DNA of 64,000 nucleotides from Immersiella caudata (taxonomy: Eukaryota > Ascomycota > Sordariomycetes > Sordariales > Lasiosphaeriaceae), in the NCBI GenBank assembly GCA_030512335.1, contig JAULSU010000005.1:2666001-2730000 (forward strand), written 5' to 3'. The notes beneath the pieces are model-generated. The model saw only the letters and a list, made by a program, of their open reading frames with translations, did not search any database and was not told the DNA's origin. Positions 22,022 through 32,977 of the stretch are shown here, piece after piece (the stretch's first letter is position 1; the number at the start of each line of letters is the position of its first letter). The position numbers were made by a program, and so were the translations under genes.

Positions 22022-23103
22022 CTACTTCTTCCCGAACGCCTTGTTGAACCCAACCAAGGTAAAGCGGTAATGTACCTTTCCATCCTTGACCCTCTACACG
22101 GCCTTCTTACATCCAGCCTCAGACAGATCCAGCGTTTCCACCATGGGCTTGATCCCCTTTTCTGCCGCTAGCTTCAGCATGGCGTTCATCCCCTGGTTGT
22201 TTCCGAGGTGACTACCCGAAAGCTTGGGAGCATTCGCGGTGAAGGCCATAGCGGCCATTTCCGGTAGGGGGTGATCAGGAATGCCGACCATGTGGAACTC
22301 GCCGCCAACCTTGAGCATCGACATGTACTCAGGGATGTCCATCTTGTGCATCGCATCGGAGCACTTGAGCAGCATGTCAAACTTGTACGCCCATTTCTTG
22401 GCAAAGCCCTTCTCGGTCGTGACGATGACGTCCTTCGCGCCGCACTTCTTTGCGTCTTCCGTCTTGCCAGGCGAGTGTGTCAAGGCATAGGTCTCTGCTC
22501 CCAATCCGGCACCCCACTGGACGGCGAGATGGCCAAGGCCTCCAATTCCGATGATGCCGACTCTCTTGCCCGGACCGACACCAGCGCGGACGGGAGGGGA
22601 ATAGGTTGTGATGCCGGCGCAAAGAAGCGGCGCGGCAACGTGCGACTCCTGGGCGTCGGGGATCTTGAAGGTGAAATATTCGTGGGCGCGGATGTAGTCA
22701 GCCCAGCCTCCGCGAGCGACACTCCCATCTCCATACTTGGCGTTGTAAGTGTCAACGAGATGAGGGTGGTAGTTCTCGTTTACCTCCTTGCAAATATCGC
22801 AATTTAGACAGGCCCAGACTTGGGCGCCAAAGCCAACTCGGTCGCCTTTCTTGATGTTTTGACGTTCTTTCCGACGTTGACGGCTCGCCCAACGACTTCA
22901 TGGCCAACACAAAACGGACCCTCGAAATCACCCCATCCTCCGGTTACGGTATGCACATCTGAGCCGCAGACGCCGCAGCACTTGATCTCGACGTCGATGT
23001 CGTTGTCCTCGAAGGGCTTGGGCTTGAGTTCGGACTTGTGGAATTGGTTCCATGCCTTGGGCGAGTCGACAACAAAGCCCTCGAATGTGTCTGGGTAACC
23101 CAT
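22022..23103 (-). pseudogene. Broken zinc-dependent alcohol dehydrogenase (ADH6/cinnamyl-ADH type)
   Basis: Over its full length this is an NADP-type medium-chain alcohol dehydrogenase: CGVCGSDVHTVTGGWG with the catalytic Cys, GHEVVGRAV, Rossmann motif GIGGLGHLAVQW, and C-terminal VHYRFTLVGFNKAFG. Two lesions break it. After VGKNVK the frame shifts by one base (one A missing on the coding strand in the T4 run near 22857-22860), ending translation after 99 codons. A TAG at 22096-22094 falls where the family continues (KAV then stop then RVKDGKVHYRF); the natural stop is at 22024-22022. In addition the fourth structural-zinc ligand, normally Cys eight residues after the third, is His (CDICKEVNENYH). 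The first two could be assembly errors, but three oddities together suggest decay. No introns. Confidence 0.85.
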
Positions 23104-23758
23104 GATGTGGAAGTGGGAAGTGAAATGAGTGGTGATACAAGCGATTGATCTTAGGGAATCTCAAAATATTTTGGCAAAATATGAACAATTTTCAACCATC
23201 AGTGTTCTTGAGCCGTCAAGAATAACCAAATGTCTCAAAATCATCCCATGTCTCTTTACACAGTTCTATCAGCGCAAGCTTATGGCAGATGGACCGGTTC
23301 TTCAGGGGGAAACCGCCATGACGTAGCAGACTCCAGAACAGCGAGTGCCGCCTCCACCTACGATCGCCAACACAAAAAAAACTCTGCGAAACGTTCTTTG
23401 TCAGGAGCTAGCGCGAAGTGAACATCATAAATCTTGTAGTAAATTTCAAGAACTAAGCGCTGTGACTAGACGCGGATAAGTATCTAGAACGGGTAGAGGG
23501 TGATGTTGTAAGTGAGCTTTAACCCTTGGGCAGAGGCGATGATTAACTTTAGATTACAACGCAACACTTTGATGAATATTTCAGATGAAGATCGACTAGA
23601 TCGTTGAGTTCCTGTTTGTACTAGCTTATGCATATCGTATCCGAGAGCCGCATGCAATCGTCCCAAAAATCCACCCCCCTGACCAGCCCCTGAACCCCTT
23701 TCCCAATCTGAACCCAACCCCCAGGACAACACCCATACACACAAAGCCCCAGTACCCT
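23104..23758. other. Intergenic region
   Basis: Promoter side of the broken alcohol dehydrogenase and 3' flank of the phosphoglycerate dehydrogenase gene. AT-rich in 23120-23240 and 23400-23630. No gene seen. Confidence 0.6.
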
Positions 23759-25712
23759 CTACAACCTCACCAAACTAACATCCAAAATGCCCTCCGCCTT
23801 CCCCAGCTCCTCCAACACCTCCTTCGTAACCTCCCCGTCAACCCCCAATATCATCAACGCCTCCTTCGTCAACTGCTGCCCCCCTCCCACAGCCGCACCC
23901 TCTGCCTCACCCTCCACCGGCCCATCCGCCACCGATGCCTCCGCCTTGGCTCTAGCCTCCTGGTTCAGCCCAGCAACCTGCATAAATCGAATGTTAATTC
24001 CGTGCTTCCCAACCACGAGCCCAACGTTGCCAATCTTGCCTGGCTCGTCGTAGTTGTGAAGAACCAAGAGCGTCCCATCGGGATGGAAGTTCGCCGTGAA
24101 GCGATCAAGCTTAGATATGAAGATGGCTTTGCCCGAGACGTAACCTTCAATAACCTGCTCCTCCGCGCCGGCTTCAAAGGAACGGAGTGTCACGGCTGAG
24201 GCGTGCGCCCCGCCGTCGTCGCGGACGTGTTTCTCGTCGATGGCGATGCCGCGATCTTTGGTGATGAGAGTTGCGTTGACGATGTTTACGTCGCGGCCAC
24301 CAGCGTCCGAGATCGAAGAGACTAGGCCTTTGACTAGGGCTGCGAAGAGGGGTCGGGTGTTGGAGATTCCAGCTAGTTCGCCGTGGTAGGAGAGCTCGAA
24401 GCGGCGGCCGCCGACCATGCCGCCTTGGGTACGGGCGAAGTGTTGAGTGTAGAGGGAGCCCATTTTTTCGACTCTGAACTCTGATTAGTATCCCATCACA
24501 ATGAGAAAGGGGGGTAAGGGGTAAAACGTACAACTTCACAAACGGCTGCAACCGTCTATACTCCTCGGGCAATATCAACGGCGCATTCACCGCCGCCGTC
24601 GGCAGCCCCCCTCTCAAAATCTCCAACACCTGCGTGCACACATCCATGCTCACATTCTCCTGAGCCTCGACCGTGCTCGCGCCCAAATGTGGCGTGGCCA
24701 CCACCTTCGGATGCGCCGCCAGCTTGGCCGCCGCGCTTCCTTCTACCAGCGGTTCCTTCGTAAACACATCCAGCCCCGCTCCTGCGATCCACCCTTCATC
24801 GAGTGCCTTCAGGAGGGCCTCTTCGTTGTAGACGCCTCCGCGCGCGACGTTCAGGACGCGAGAGGTAGGTTTCATCTTTTGGAGTTCTGCCTCACCTAGG
24901 AGATTCAGCGTGCTGGCCAGAAGGGGTGTGTGGATGGTTAGGAAGTCCACGGTGGGCAGCAATTCCGCGAGGGAGGAAACTAGGGAAACGCCCGCGCCCT
25001 TGGCGACCTCGGGCGAAGCATAGGGGTCGAGCGCCGTGACTTTCATGCCGAGACCGATGGCCATCCGGGCGACTTTCATGCCGACCTTGCCGAGGCCGAT
25101 GATACCGAGGGTCTTATGGCCGACTTCGATGCCGACAAGCTTGGAACGCTCCCATTTTCCGGCTTTAACGGAGGCGTCTGCGCGACCGACGTTTCGGGCC
25201 GTGGCGAGGAGGAGGGCAATGGTGTGTTCGGCGGCGGCGACAACTAAGGGTGAATGTCAGCTATTAATCTCCCTCTCAGCGATCCTTGAACATCTCATCA
25301 GGAGGTGACTTCTTCCCCCCCTAAGACAACAGGGCAAAGGGGCAATGGAGCAGAAACAATAGCAATTCGACATACTGTTGCCAGCAGGGGAGTTGACGAC
25401 AATGATGCCGTGCTTGGTAGCGGCGTCCACATTGATGTTGTCAACACCGACGCCGGCACGGGCAACAACGCGGAGCTTGCGGCCGGCGGCGAGAAGCTCA
25501 GCGGTTACTTGGGTCTCGGAGCGGACAATGAGGCCGTGGTACGAGGGGATGAGCTCGAGTAAGTCCGAGGCGGACAGGCCGGTGCGTGTGTCGACTTCGT
25601 AGAGGCTGCGGAGAAGGGCAAGGCCCTCGGACGAGACCTTTTCGGGAACGAGGATCTTGGGGCGGTGGCTAGGCGAGGGAGGGGGAGAGGGGGTGTCGGC
25701 GGAGGGGGACAT
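23759..25712 (-). CDS. ser33: D-3-phosphoglycerate dehydrogenase
   Basis: First step of serine synthesis: NAD-dependent oxidation of 3-phosphoglycerate to 3-phosphohydroxypyruvate, in the cytosol. Exons 25712-25376, 25243-24532 and 24473-23759 splice to 587 residues; the junctions restore SPAGNIVAAAEHTIAL and FVKLVEKMGSLYTQHF. The catalytic domain has the family Arg, Glu and His (NVARGG, GLDVFTKEP, TPHLGAST) and NAD site GIIGLGKVG. A middle domain (SLYTQHF through VIEGYV) of the type II, long-form enzyme follows. The C-terminal ACT domain (FHPDGTLLVLHNYDEPGKIG, INIRFMQV, then ILGVDGEVTKEVLEEL) contains a 40-residue Gly/Ala/Glu insertion not usual for ACT domains. ACT domains often mediate serine feedback. 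The N-terminal Ser/Pro leader is short. Confidence 0.95.
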
Positions 25713-26874
25713 TGTGATTGTGCGATATGAGAGATGTTAGAAAAGGGGTTGGTATGTCGATTGGAAGTCAGAAGGTACAGAGAACAGCTAAATTCTAGGG
25801 GCAATGGGAGAAGAAGAGGCAATCCGGAGAGCGCAGACACACGACTTATATGCTCCGGAATCGCAAGAGGGGCATCCCACTCGGTCCCAGTCTAGGCAGT
25901 TCCGGTGGCAGCAGCACTTGATGCAGCCGAGAGCCGTATTGACAGCTAGTTAAGTGGGAAAGTGCAGGAACGGGGATGCACTGCAGCGCGGGCGTTGGCG
26001 TTGTGTCATTGCCCAGGCGAGATGCAGTAGATCGCGGACAGGCAGAAAGAGAGACGAAACGAAAAGAGGGGTCCGGCCATCGACAATGCCCAGACAAAGA
26101 AGGGCAAACAGGAACCGGCGACGAGTAAGGGACCTCCCCGGCCACACCTATGCTGCGGGGAGGGGATCTGAGATCTGAGAACGAGCGAAGTCGGCCGTAG
26201 CCGTCGCCGACACCAATTGGTGAGGGGTGTTGTCATAGCATCGTCTAAAGGGGGCCGAGCCAAGGCCCGTGGTTCACGTGTGTGATGTGAATATGGGGGG
26301 AGCGCACTATACCTGAGAGATGTAGGTAAGGTAGGCTCAAGGGAGTACCGGGAAGCCTACACCAGAGGTGCTTCGGTGTCTGAACTGACGATCTCCGGGG
26401 ATGGGATGGAACGTGGAAAAGGGTTGGGTGGCCTGGCATACCACTTACACAGCCCGATTGGGATTGGCACTGGGACCTCCCACTTGGATCAGCCCCTCAT
26501 TCCTCTCTGCAGACACTTTCGACCCCCGCCCTGCTACAACTCCCTTGCCTTCCCCCACGTTTGGCTAATGCGCGTGCGATGCATTGCCCGTCGAATGAGA
26601 ACGGCTGACCCCAGAGTCCACAAATTGGTTGGCTCGCCCGGTCAGAGAGCGGCGTGTTAGTACTTGCGCGTGTCCTCCAACAACTTTACCGCGTAGGTAA
26701 CCGGTTGCATCGGATGTGGGATTTGATCGGGAGCGGGCGAGCTGGGCCATGTTTGAGAATATGTCTGTTGCTGCAAGCGGTCCGATTTGGCTATACTGTG
26801 CATACTCAATGAACAATCGTGCTCCTGAATAAAGTTGAGTGAGACATGCCACTGGAGTAGAACAACCTTCAGAC
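25713..26874. other. Intergenic region, no gene seen
   Basis: Upstream of the phosphoglycerate dehydrogenase start and downstream of glyoxalase I. A CCAAT pentamer occurs near 26213. Frames here are short and without motifs. Confidence 0.55.
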
Positions 26875-27996
26875 CTAAAAGTTGTCCTTGCCAGTGAAGC
26901 GCTCATTCTGGACAATTTCGACCCAGTATCCATCAGGGTCCAGAACAAAAGCGACATTCTTCATGCGTCCGTCAGTCAATCTCTTCTTCCAGTTGACGTC
27001 CAACTTCTCAAGCCGCCCGCAGGCAGCATCGAGATTGTCAACGGAAACACCTGTTGCCAAGTCAGCATCATCCAATATGAAGCATACATCTTCAACTCAC
27101 AGATATGCCCGAACCCCTGCGGTTCCTTATTACCATCATGGTAACTAAACGTCTCATCCTTCTCCGTCCCATAATTCCACGTCAACTCCAACAATCCCTC
27201 CCTATCCGCCGTCCCCTCTCCCTCGCCCGGCTTCGGTCCATACCCCAAGAAGTACAGATTAAAACCCCCCTTCTCATTCTCATTCGTCCTCAACAGCGTC
27301 ATCCCCAACACCTCCTGGTAGAACTTGAGCGACTTCTCCGCATCCTTGACGCGAATCATGGTATGATTCATCCGATACGTTTGCACATCCGTCTCCTTAA
27401 CCCCCTCGGTCGCCTCAAGCGGTTTCTGCCCAACCACCTCCACCCAGTACCCATCGGGATCAAGCACAAACGCAATGTGGCGCATGCGCCCATCGGTAAG
27501 CTTCTTCTGGAAGCGATAGCCTGCGTCCCCGAGGCGCTGGCACGCAGCCTGGATGTTGTCGACGCTGATGCACGTGTGACCGAAACCGCGATGCGGCTCG
27601 ACGTTGCCGTTGTTGATCTTGTACTCGGGGTTGGACTCGGTGCCGTAGTTGTGGGTGAGCTCGATGAGACCTTCGCGGTCGAAGATGGAGTTGCCGACGG
27701 AAACGGCCTTGGGGGAGTCGTAGCCGAGGAAGTAGAGATCGAATTTGGCTTCGGAGAATTCGAGCTTCTTGAGGAGCTTCATGCCGAGGAATTCATAGAA
27801 CTTGACTGGGAGGGGTGAGTATAGGTTCCCACGGTATCTTGGTGAAGGTGAGGGATGTGGTACCGGACTCCTTCGGGTCTTTGACCCGAATCCTGGGGGA
27901 TGGAATCAGCATTGTGTCTGGGACAGCGCAGGAAGTACTCGCTTCTTACATGGAGTGATTGAGCTTATAATTCTTGGTTTCCGTAGTTGCCGCCAT
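26875..27996 (-). CDS. glo1: Glyoxalase I (lactoylglutathione lyase), two-domain
   Basis: Converts the methylglyoxal-glutathione hemithioacetal to S-lactoylglutathione. Four exons (27996-27950, 27892-27864, 27805-27101, 27050-26875) yield 318 residues, the size of monomeric two-domain yeast-type Glo1. The 29-bp second exon is required: it supplies IRVKDPKES between NHSM and VKFYEFLGM. Both halves carry a full set of metal-ligand motifs: NHSMIRVKD, GLIELTHNYGTE, FGHTCISVD and GYWVEVV in the first; NHTMIRVKD, LLELTWNYGTE, FGHICVSVD and GYWVEIV in the second. Two functional active sites are therefore likely. The start context is GCGACGATGGCG. Confidence 0.95.
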
Positions 27997-28996
27997 CGTC
28001 GCGGTTGCAAACAGTCGTACCGAAGCTGTCCCTGTCAGCGCCAATACCTCAAACCCCTCACTACCCTCCCAAACCTACGTGGTGTAAACTGCACTCGTTT
28101 CTGAACAAGAAAAGATAATTGCAGTAATCTCCTTCCAGGCGTTGCACGGAAAGAGTTCATGTGGTACGACGCTTGACGGTTGAGAGAGCTGATAAAGCCA
28201 AGGCGGGGTTGGTCACTGGTTTCTCCAAGTAGGGCGGGGCAATGAAGCCATTCGAGCACGGCATTCAATGGATGTTACCCGTTTGTTACACCTATATGGA
28301 AATGGTACCGAGATTACGAGCCCATCCCAGGACCCCGCGCTCAGCTGGATACGGTCGACCTGGCGGGTTTGTGCTTGAAAAGCCTGTCTTTGATGGCTGG
28401 TTTATTTGCCTATCTTTTTCGTGGTGTCTATAACACTCTATGAAGGTCGCTGGCTTCGACTTCATTTCATCCCATTGTCCACCAACCCTCCAATTTGCCC
28501 TTCCCCGCGTGTCTCCAAAAGAGCTTCCCCGCTAGCCCCGCTATCGGTGTTTGCGACATCTTGACGTCACCCCTCAGGAATAGCAACAGCCAATGGAATT
28601 TGGGTGCGGCCATTCTTCAACACCCGCGTGTGTCAGGAACGCTAAGTTTTCAGGGTCTCAGATGGCTGAAATCCTAGGTCTGAATCGCTGTCTCGGTCTA
28701 GCCTCAGCTCTGTAATGCTTGAATAGTCAAAGTACCTAGTGAGCGGGGAGACCGTATGTTGAAGATGTATATTCTTTATAACAGACACCCCAAACGTGCT
28801 TCCACACCGCTCGACTCAAAAAGTGCAAGACAGGCCCCAATCCCTGACTATATACATACACACACACTCCTGGGGCTTCAAAGTCTCCTGCAACCACAAA
28901 CTCATACCAATGCCTATGTCGTATCCGCATGCATGTCTCACTCGTCATCCCAACTTCCTTTTATACGTACGGAATCCACTCCCGTAGCTCGTCAGC
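27997..28996. other. Intergenic region, no gene seen
   Basis: Between the glyoxalase I start and the 3' end of the CNNM-like gene. A short CA-rich stretch lies at about 28856-28868. No gene or RNA recognised. Confidence 0.6.
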
Positions 28997-31494
28997 CTAA
29001 GACTTGCCACCCTTGCGCTTCTTTCTCCTGCTCTTCTTCTTTCCACCGCTACCACCAGCCATCCCACTGCCGCCTGCGCTTGTGCCGCCAGCCTGGTCGC
29101 CATCGCTCTTACCAGATGGCCCTTCATCGCCGACATCAGGTGACAAGACACCCTCTTCGTCCTCCTCTTCAGGCTCTTCTGCCGTGCCATCTTTGTTGGA
29201 GACGCTAGCCTCGGGCTTCGCGGGAACGGCCTTGGTCTGCTCCGGTGACGACATCGTCGTGACCACCGCAAAGTCGTCCTCGTCGTTTGAGCTCGTGGTC
29301 TCGAGCACCACCTTTCGTACGCCACGGGACTCGATCACATTCTCCGTGATGCTGCCGCTACGGACGTATGCCTGCTTCCCATAGATCGCATTGTCCGTGC
29401 GGAAGCTCTGCGCACTTCCGCCGCTGGAGCTGGATCGCTTTCCTTTGCTTTCCGGACTCCGTTCACCTCGTGATGCCTTCGACTGTGTCTGCGTCGCCTT
29501 GTTGGCTTGTTCGGCCGTCTCCAGCGTCAGCGCCAACGGCGAAGCCGAATCACCCTTTGGGGAGGAAAGCTGAACTGTGACGGCAGGTGCCGGGCTGGTG
29601 GCACCATAGCTCTGCCGAAGAGCCTGTATCCCATCCTTTCCCGTCACCTGCGGCCTCAGAAGGCTCGTGTTCTCATCTCCCTCGTGGTCGTGTAGCAAGG
29701 CGGTTGATTCCGAAGCGGCTCCCTCCGTGACCGAGGCCGGCCTTTGCGGAAGTAAAATTCCTGGCTTAACCTTGACCGTGGTTGACCGCGTATTCTTGGG
29801 GTTTGTAGCAGGATTCGACGGTCCGAGGTGCTTGAGGTGCTGCCTCAGCTCATCAAAGTTGGCTCGCACTGGGATGGTAGTTTGTACTGTGTGGCCATCG
29901 ACGCCAGCCGAGCTTCTCCGCATCATAAAAGTTGTCAACTTTGGGCTAGTTGAAAGCACGCCTGCCTCGCCCATCCAGTCGACTGTGTGACTTTGTGGGT
30001 CGGGGTTCGCTATCGAGCCACTGCTGTTGGCCAGGGCGGTGCTCTCGTCGGCTGTTTTGATAAGATGGTCGTCTGACTGTGAATACTGGCGCTGAACTCT
30101 TGCTTTAGGGGCAGGTTGGAGACGACGGATTGCCTTGTGGACGTCGATATAGACATCGGACTCATCAATGATTTCCCTATACCAGTCAGCAGAGGCAATC
30201 AAAAGTGGGGAAGAGGAAACATACTCTCCAATTAGCTCTTCAATAACATCCTCCAAAGTGACGACACCCAGAGCCCCATGGTCCTCGCCAGGGTATTCAG
30301 AGACCAGGACCATGTGCGATTTGCCTTCCTGGAAGAAATTGACGATGTCTAGGCAGCTTGTCTCGGGTCGAGTCTCGGGAAGGGTGGCCAGAGGGAAGTC
30401 TTTGACAAGCTTACCATCCTCGGGGTCGTAAGTGATCAAAATCTTCACCAGGAGCATGCCCACGAAGTTGGTCGGGTTGCTGGTCTCGTGAATGGGGATT
30501 CTCGAATAGCCAGCGGACAGAATCATGTCCATGGTCTTCTCGTCCAAGACAGTATCCTCCGACATGATGAATACATCGTCCATTGGGGTCATCACGTTGG
30601 CGACGGGCTTTTCTTTCAAGTCCAGAACCGCACTGATGATGGTGACCTCGTCTTGGTTCAAGCGCTGCGAGACATCACCCAGGTTTTTGTGTAGGGTCAC
30701 GAGTGTTTTTAGGCCACTCTTCTTGTACACGGTGCCATGGTCCTCCCCAAGCAGTTTGTCAAGGAGCTTGGCGGTTGGCCAGGCAAGCGGCGCCAGCAAA
30801 TACATGAGAACGAGGACGGGCTTCGACATGTAGCCACCAATCTGGAGGCCATATCGGACACAAATCGACTGCGGCACCACCTCGCCGAAGATTACTGTAG
30901 GGCGTTAGCGCTATAAGGCAAGGCGAGAACAAAGACGTACCGATCAGAAAGGTTGCGCCCACGACTGCGGCAACACCACCGCCGAGGCAGCGATCAAGGA
31001 CGACTGGGAGCGTCTCGTTTACAATCACGTTTGCCAATAACAACGTCACAAGCACCCAGTGTTTGCCTTTTTGTAGAAGCTCGTATACCCTCCTCGCATT
31101 CTTCTGCTGGGGTTCGTTGGGGTCCTTGGCCACGACTTGGAGATATATGCCGTCCTGTCCCATTAAACTGCGCTGGGTCAGTCCGATTCTTTCAAGTCCG
31201 ATGAACTGGAATGGGAAGGATGGTATGTCCTTACGCGATTGTCAACCCGGCAAAGGCGCCACCAGAGAGGACCAGAATCAACGAGGCTACGTATAGCACC
31301 CATAGACTTGCGCCTTCTGCCTCGGGTTCGTCATCATGAAGATTGCCCGAGATATGCAACGGCGCAGCGACAACACTCGATATGCCCATAAATAGAACTC
31401 GTGAGAGTCCGACAACGATAGATCGTGCAGCAAGGAGACCATTGGGGCGTGTGGACGCGGCGCGCGCGGGGCCTCGAAGGCCGGATAGCGTCAT
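28997..31494 (-). CDS. mam3: CNNM/MAM3-like DUF21-CBS membrane protein
   Basis: Member of the family of yeast Mam3 and animal CNNM proteins, vacuolar or plasma-membrane proteins tied to Mg/Mn balance. Exons 31494-31235, 31167-30941, 30894-30225 and 30176-28997 give 778 residues. Junctions restore GLTIALMGQDG, FLIVIFGEVVPQSIC and ELIGEEIIDESD. The DUF21 domain has helices at LWVLYVASLILVLSGGAFAG, HWVLVTLLLANVIVNETLPV and VLVLMYLLAPLAWP. A CBS pair follows, from VANVMTPMDDVFIM through GYSRIPIHE and LGVVTLEDVIEELIGE. The long C-terminal tail is Ser/Thr/Glu-rich and disordered, ending in a strongly basic block (GGKKKSRRKKRKGGKS). Intron 3 (30224-30177) is 48 nt with no in-frame stop, so its retention would add 16 residues. 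Transport activity in the family is debated. Confidence 0.92.
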
Positions 31495-32977
31495 TGTCCC
31501 GGATTAGGCACTGCGACTCGATGGATTGCGGAGACGTGGGTCAGGATCTGGGGGTTGGAAATAGACAGTCGAAAAGAGACCCTTGGACAATGTCAATTCA
31601 TTATGTCTGGGTTGGCAAACTGGAGACGCGCAGAATCAATCTTCGTCCAGCGGGGACTGTGTTTGTTTTCCACCAGGGGCGAAGACGGACGGACAGTCGA
31701 GTCGGTTGCGCTTGTCGGGCGGTGGGTCTTCATTTATGAGTTCGCGAACTAAGTGTGGAGCTCTGAGAAGCGTCATCGGACATTTAAGTGCAGCAGCCCA
31801 ATGCTCGATTCTAATTGGCGCCTCGCCTACCCTCTTTCGCAATGTCGCCGCATCTGAGGCGAGAAACCAACGAGCAAAACGCCTTATCGGGATGGTGACA
31901 GTGACATCAACACTGGTTCCCAGTACTACTAGTGTTCGTATCTAGCTGGAGTTTTCTTCTTTAAATTACAGGGTTGCTGCTGAGGGTCAGGATCTCTCAC
32001 AGAGCCTGATGTTGGAGATGAACGGGGGGTGGTAGAACCCTGTTTCGCAGCGGCGAAACACGCTTGGGCGATTGCGTAGACACCTTGATGGCCGTGGAAA
32101 CATTAAAGACTTGTGAGTTCGGACGGTGTCCCTGATAAGTCCACAATCGTTGCACGACACCAACATCCACCAAGATGTTCATTTATGAAGCCAGGTGCGG
32201 GTTTCTGTGCTCTTGACGGCCATCAGCGTCTTGCACGGGACGGATGATCTGTTCGACCAAAAAAAAAATCAACTACGGAAAGACGATGAGACAGTAAAGG
32301 CGAACCAGCTTTTGACTCAACTGCTCTTCCATGCCATGCCCTGATGTTCCATGGTGTGTGCTCTGAATTGTTACGTTGCGTCACGGTCACCGAATCCTTG
32401 TCTTGCAGTCGGCAAAGGATATTAGACAAGTTGGCCCGATCAAAAGTGGAAAGCAATGAAATGAAAAGATCTCGTCACCTCATGATGTCTCCCTCGAGTG
32501 TCTTCCAAGGTTTGGCCTGCTCAGATGTGAGAGGGAGAACTGATGCCTGTGTTCAGCAACATGTGGAGGGGCTTGCACAGGGCTGCAGGGGGTACCGTAC
32601 CTGGAGCACAGGCCATTTGCTGCCACCTACCGTGTGGGGTTGACGTGCCAACATAGCCCAACGCGTCGTAGCTGAAGCTATCGTCGGCTCATCAAGTTTC
32701 GGTTTGCTTGAGGTTACCTCACTCCACGCCTTCGGCATCATTTGCCATTCTCGCTCCCTCATATCACGCATGCGGCTTCTATTCTACGTTGCTTAGGCCC
32801 TGGCGACTCGCGAGGCTTGTCATTTTTGGCTCGGTGCCGGGAGCTCGCACGTCGTGCCTGCCTCACCTGCGTTCACTGAGCAACCCAGCTTGCCGACGAA
32901 GACAGAACCTGAAGCCTCCTCTTCCTTCTCCTCTTTCAAATTAGGAGTCATTTTGACAGATTTACTGGGCTGTCACA
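31495..32977. other. Divergent intergenic region
   Basis: Holds promoters of the CNNM-like gene (minus) and the orphan 720-residue gene (plus). CT-rich stretches precede the plus-strand start (about 32915-32945, CCTCCTCTTCCTTCTCCTC). No gene seen. Confidence 0.6.
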
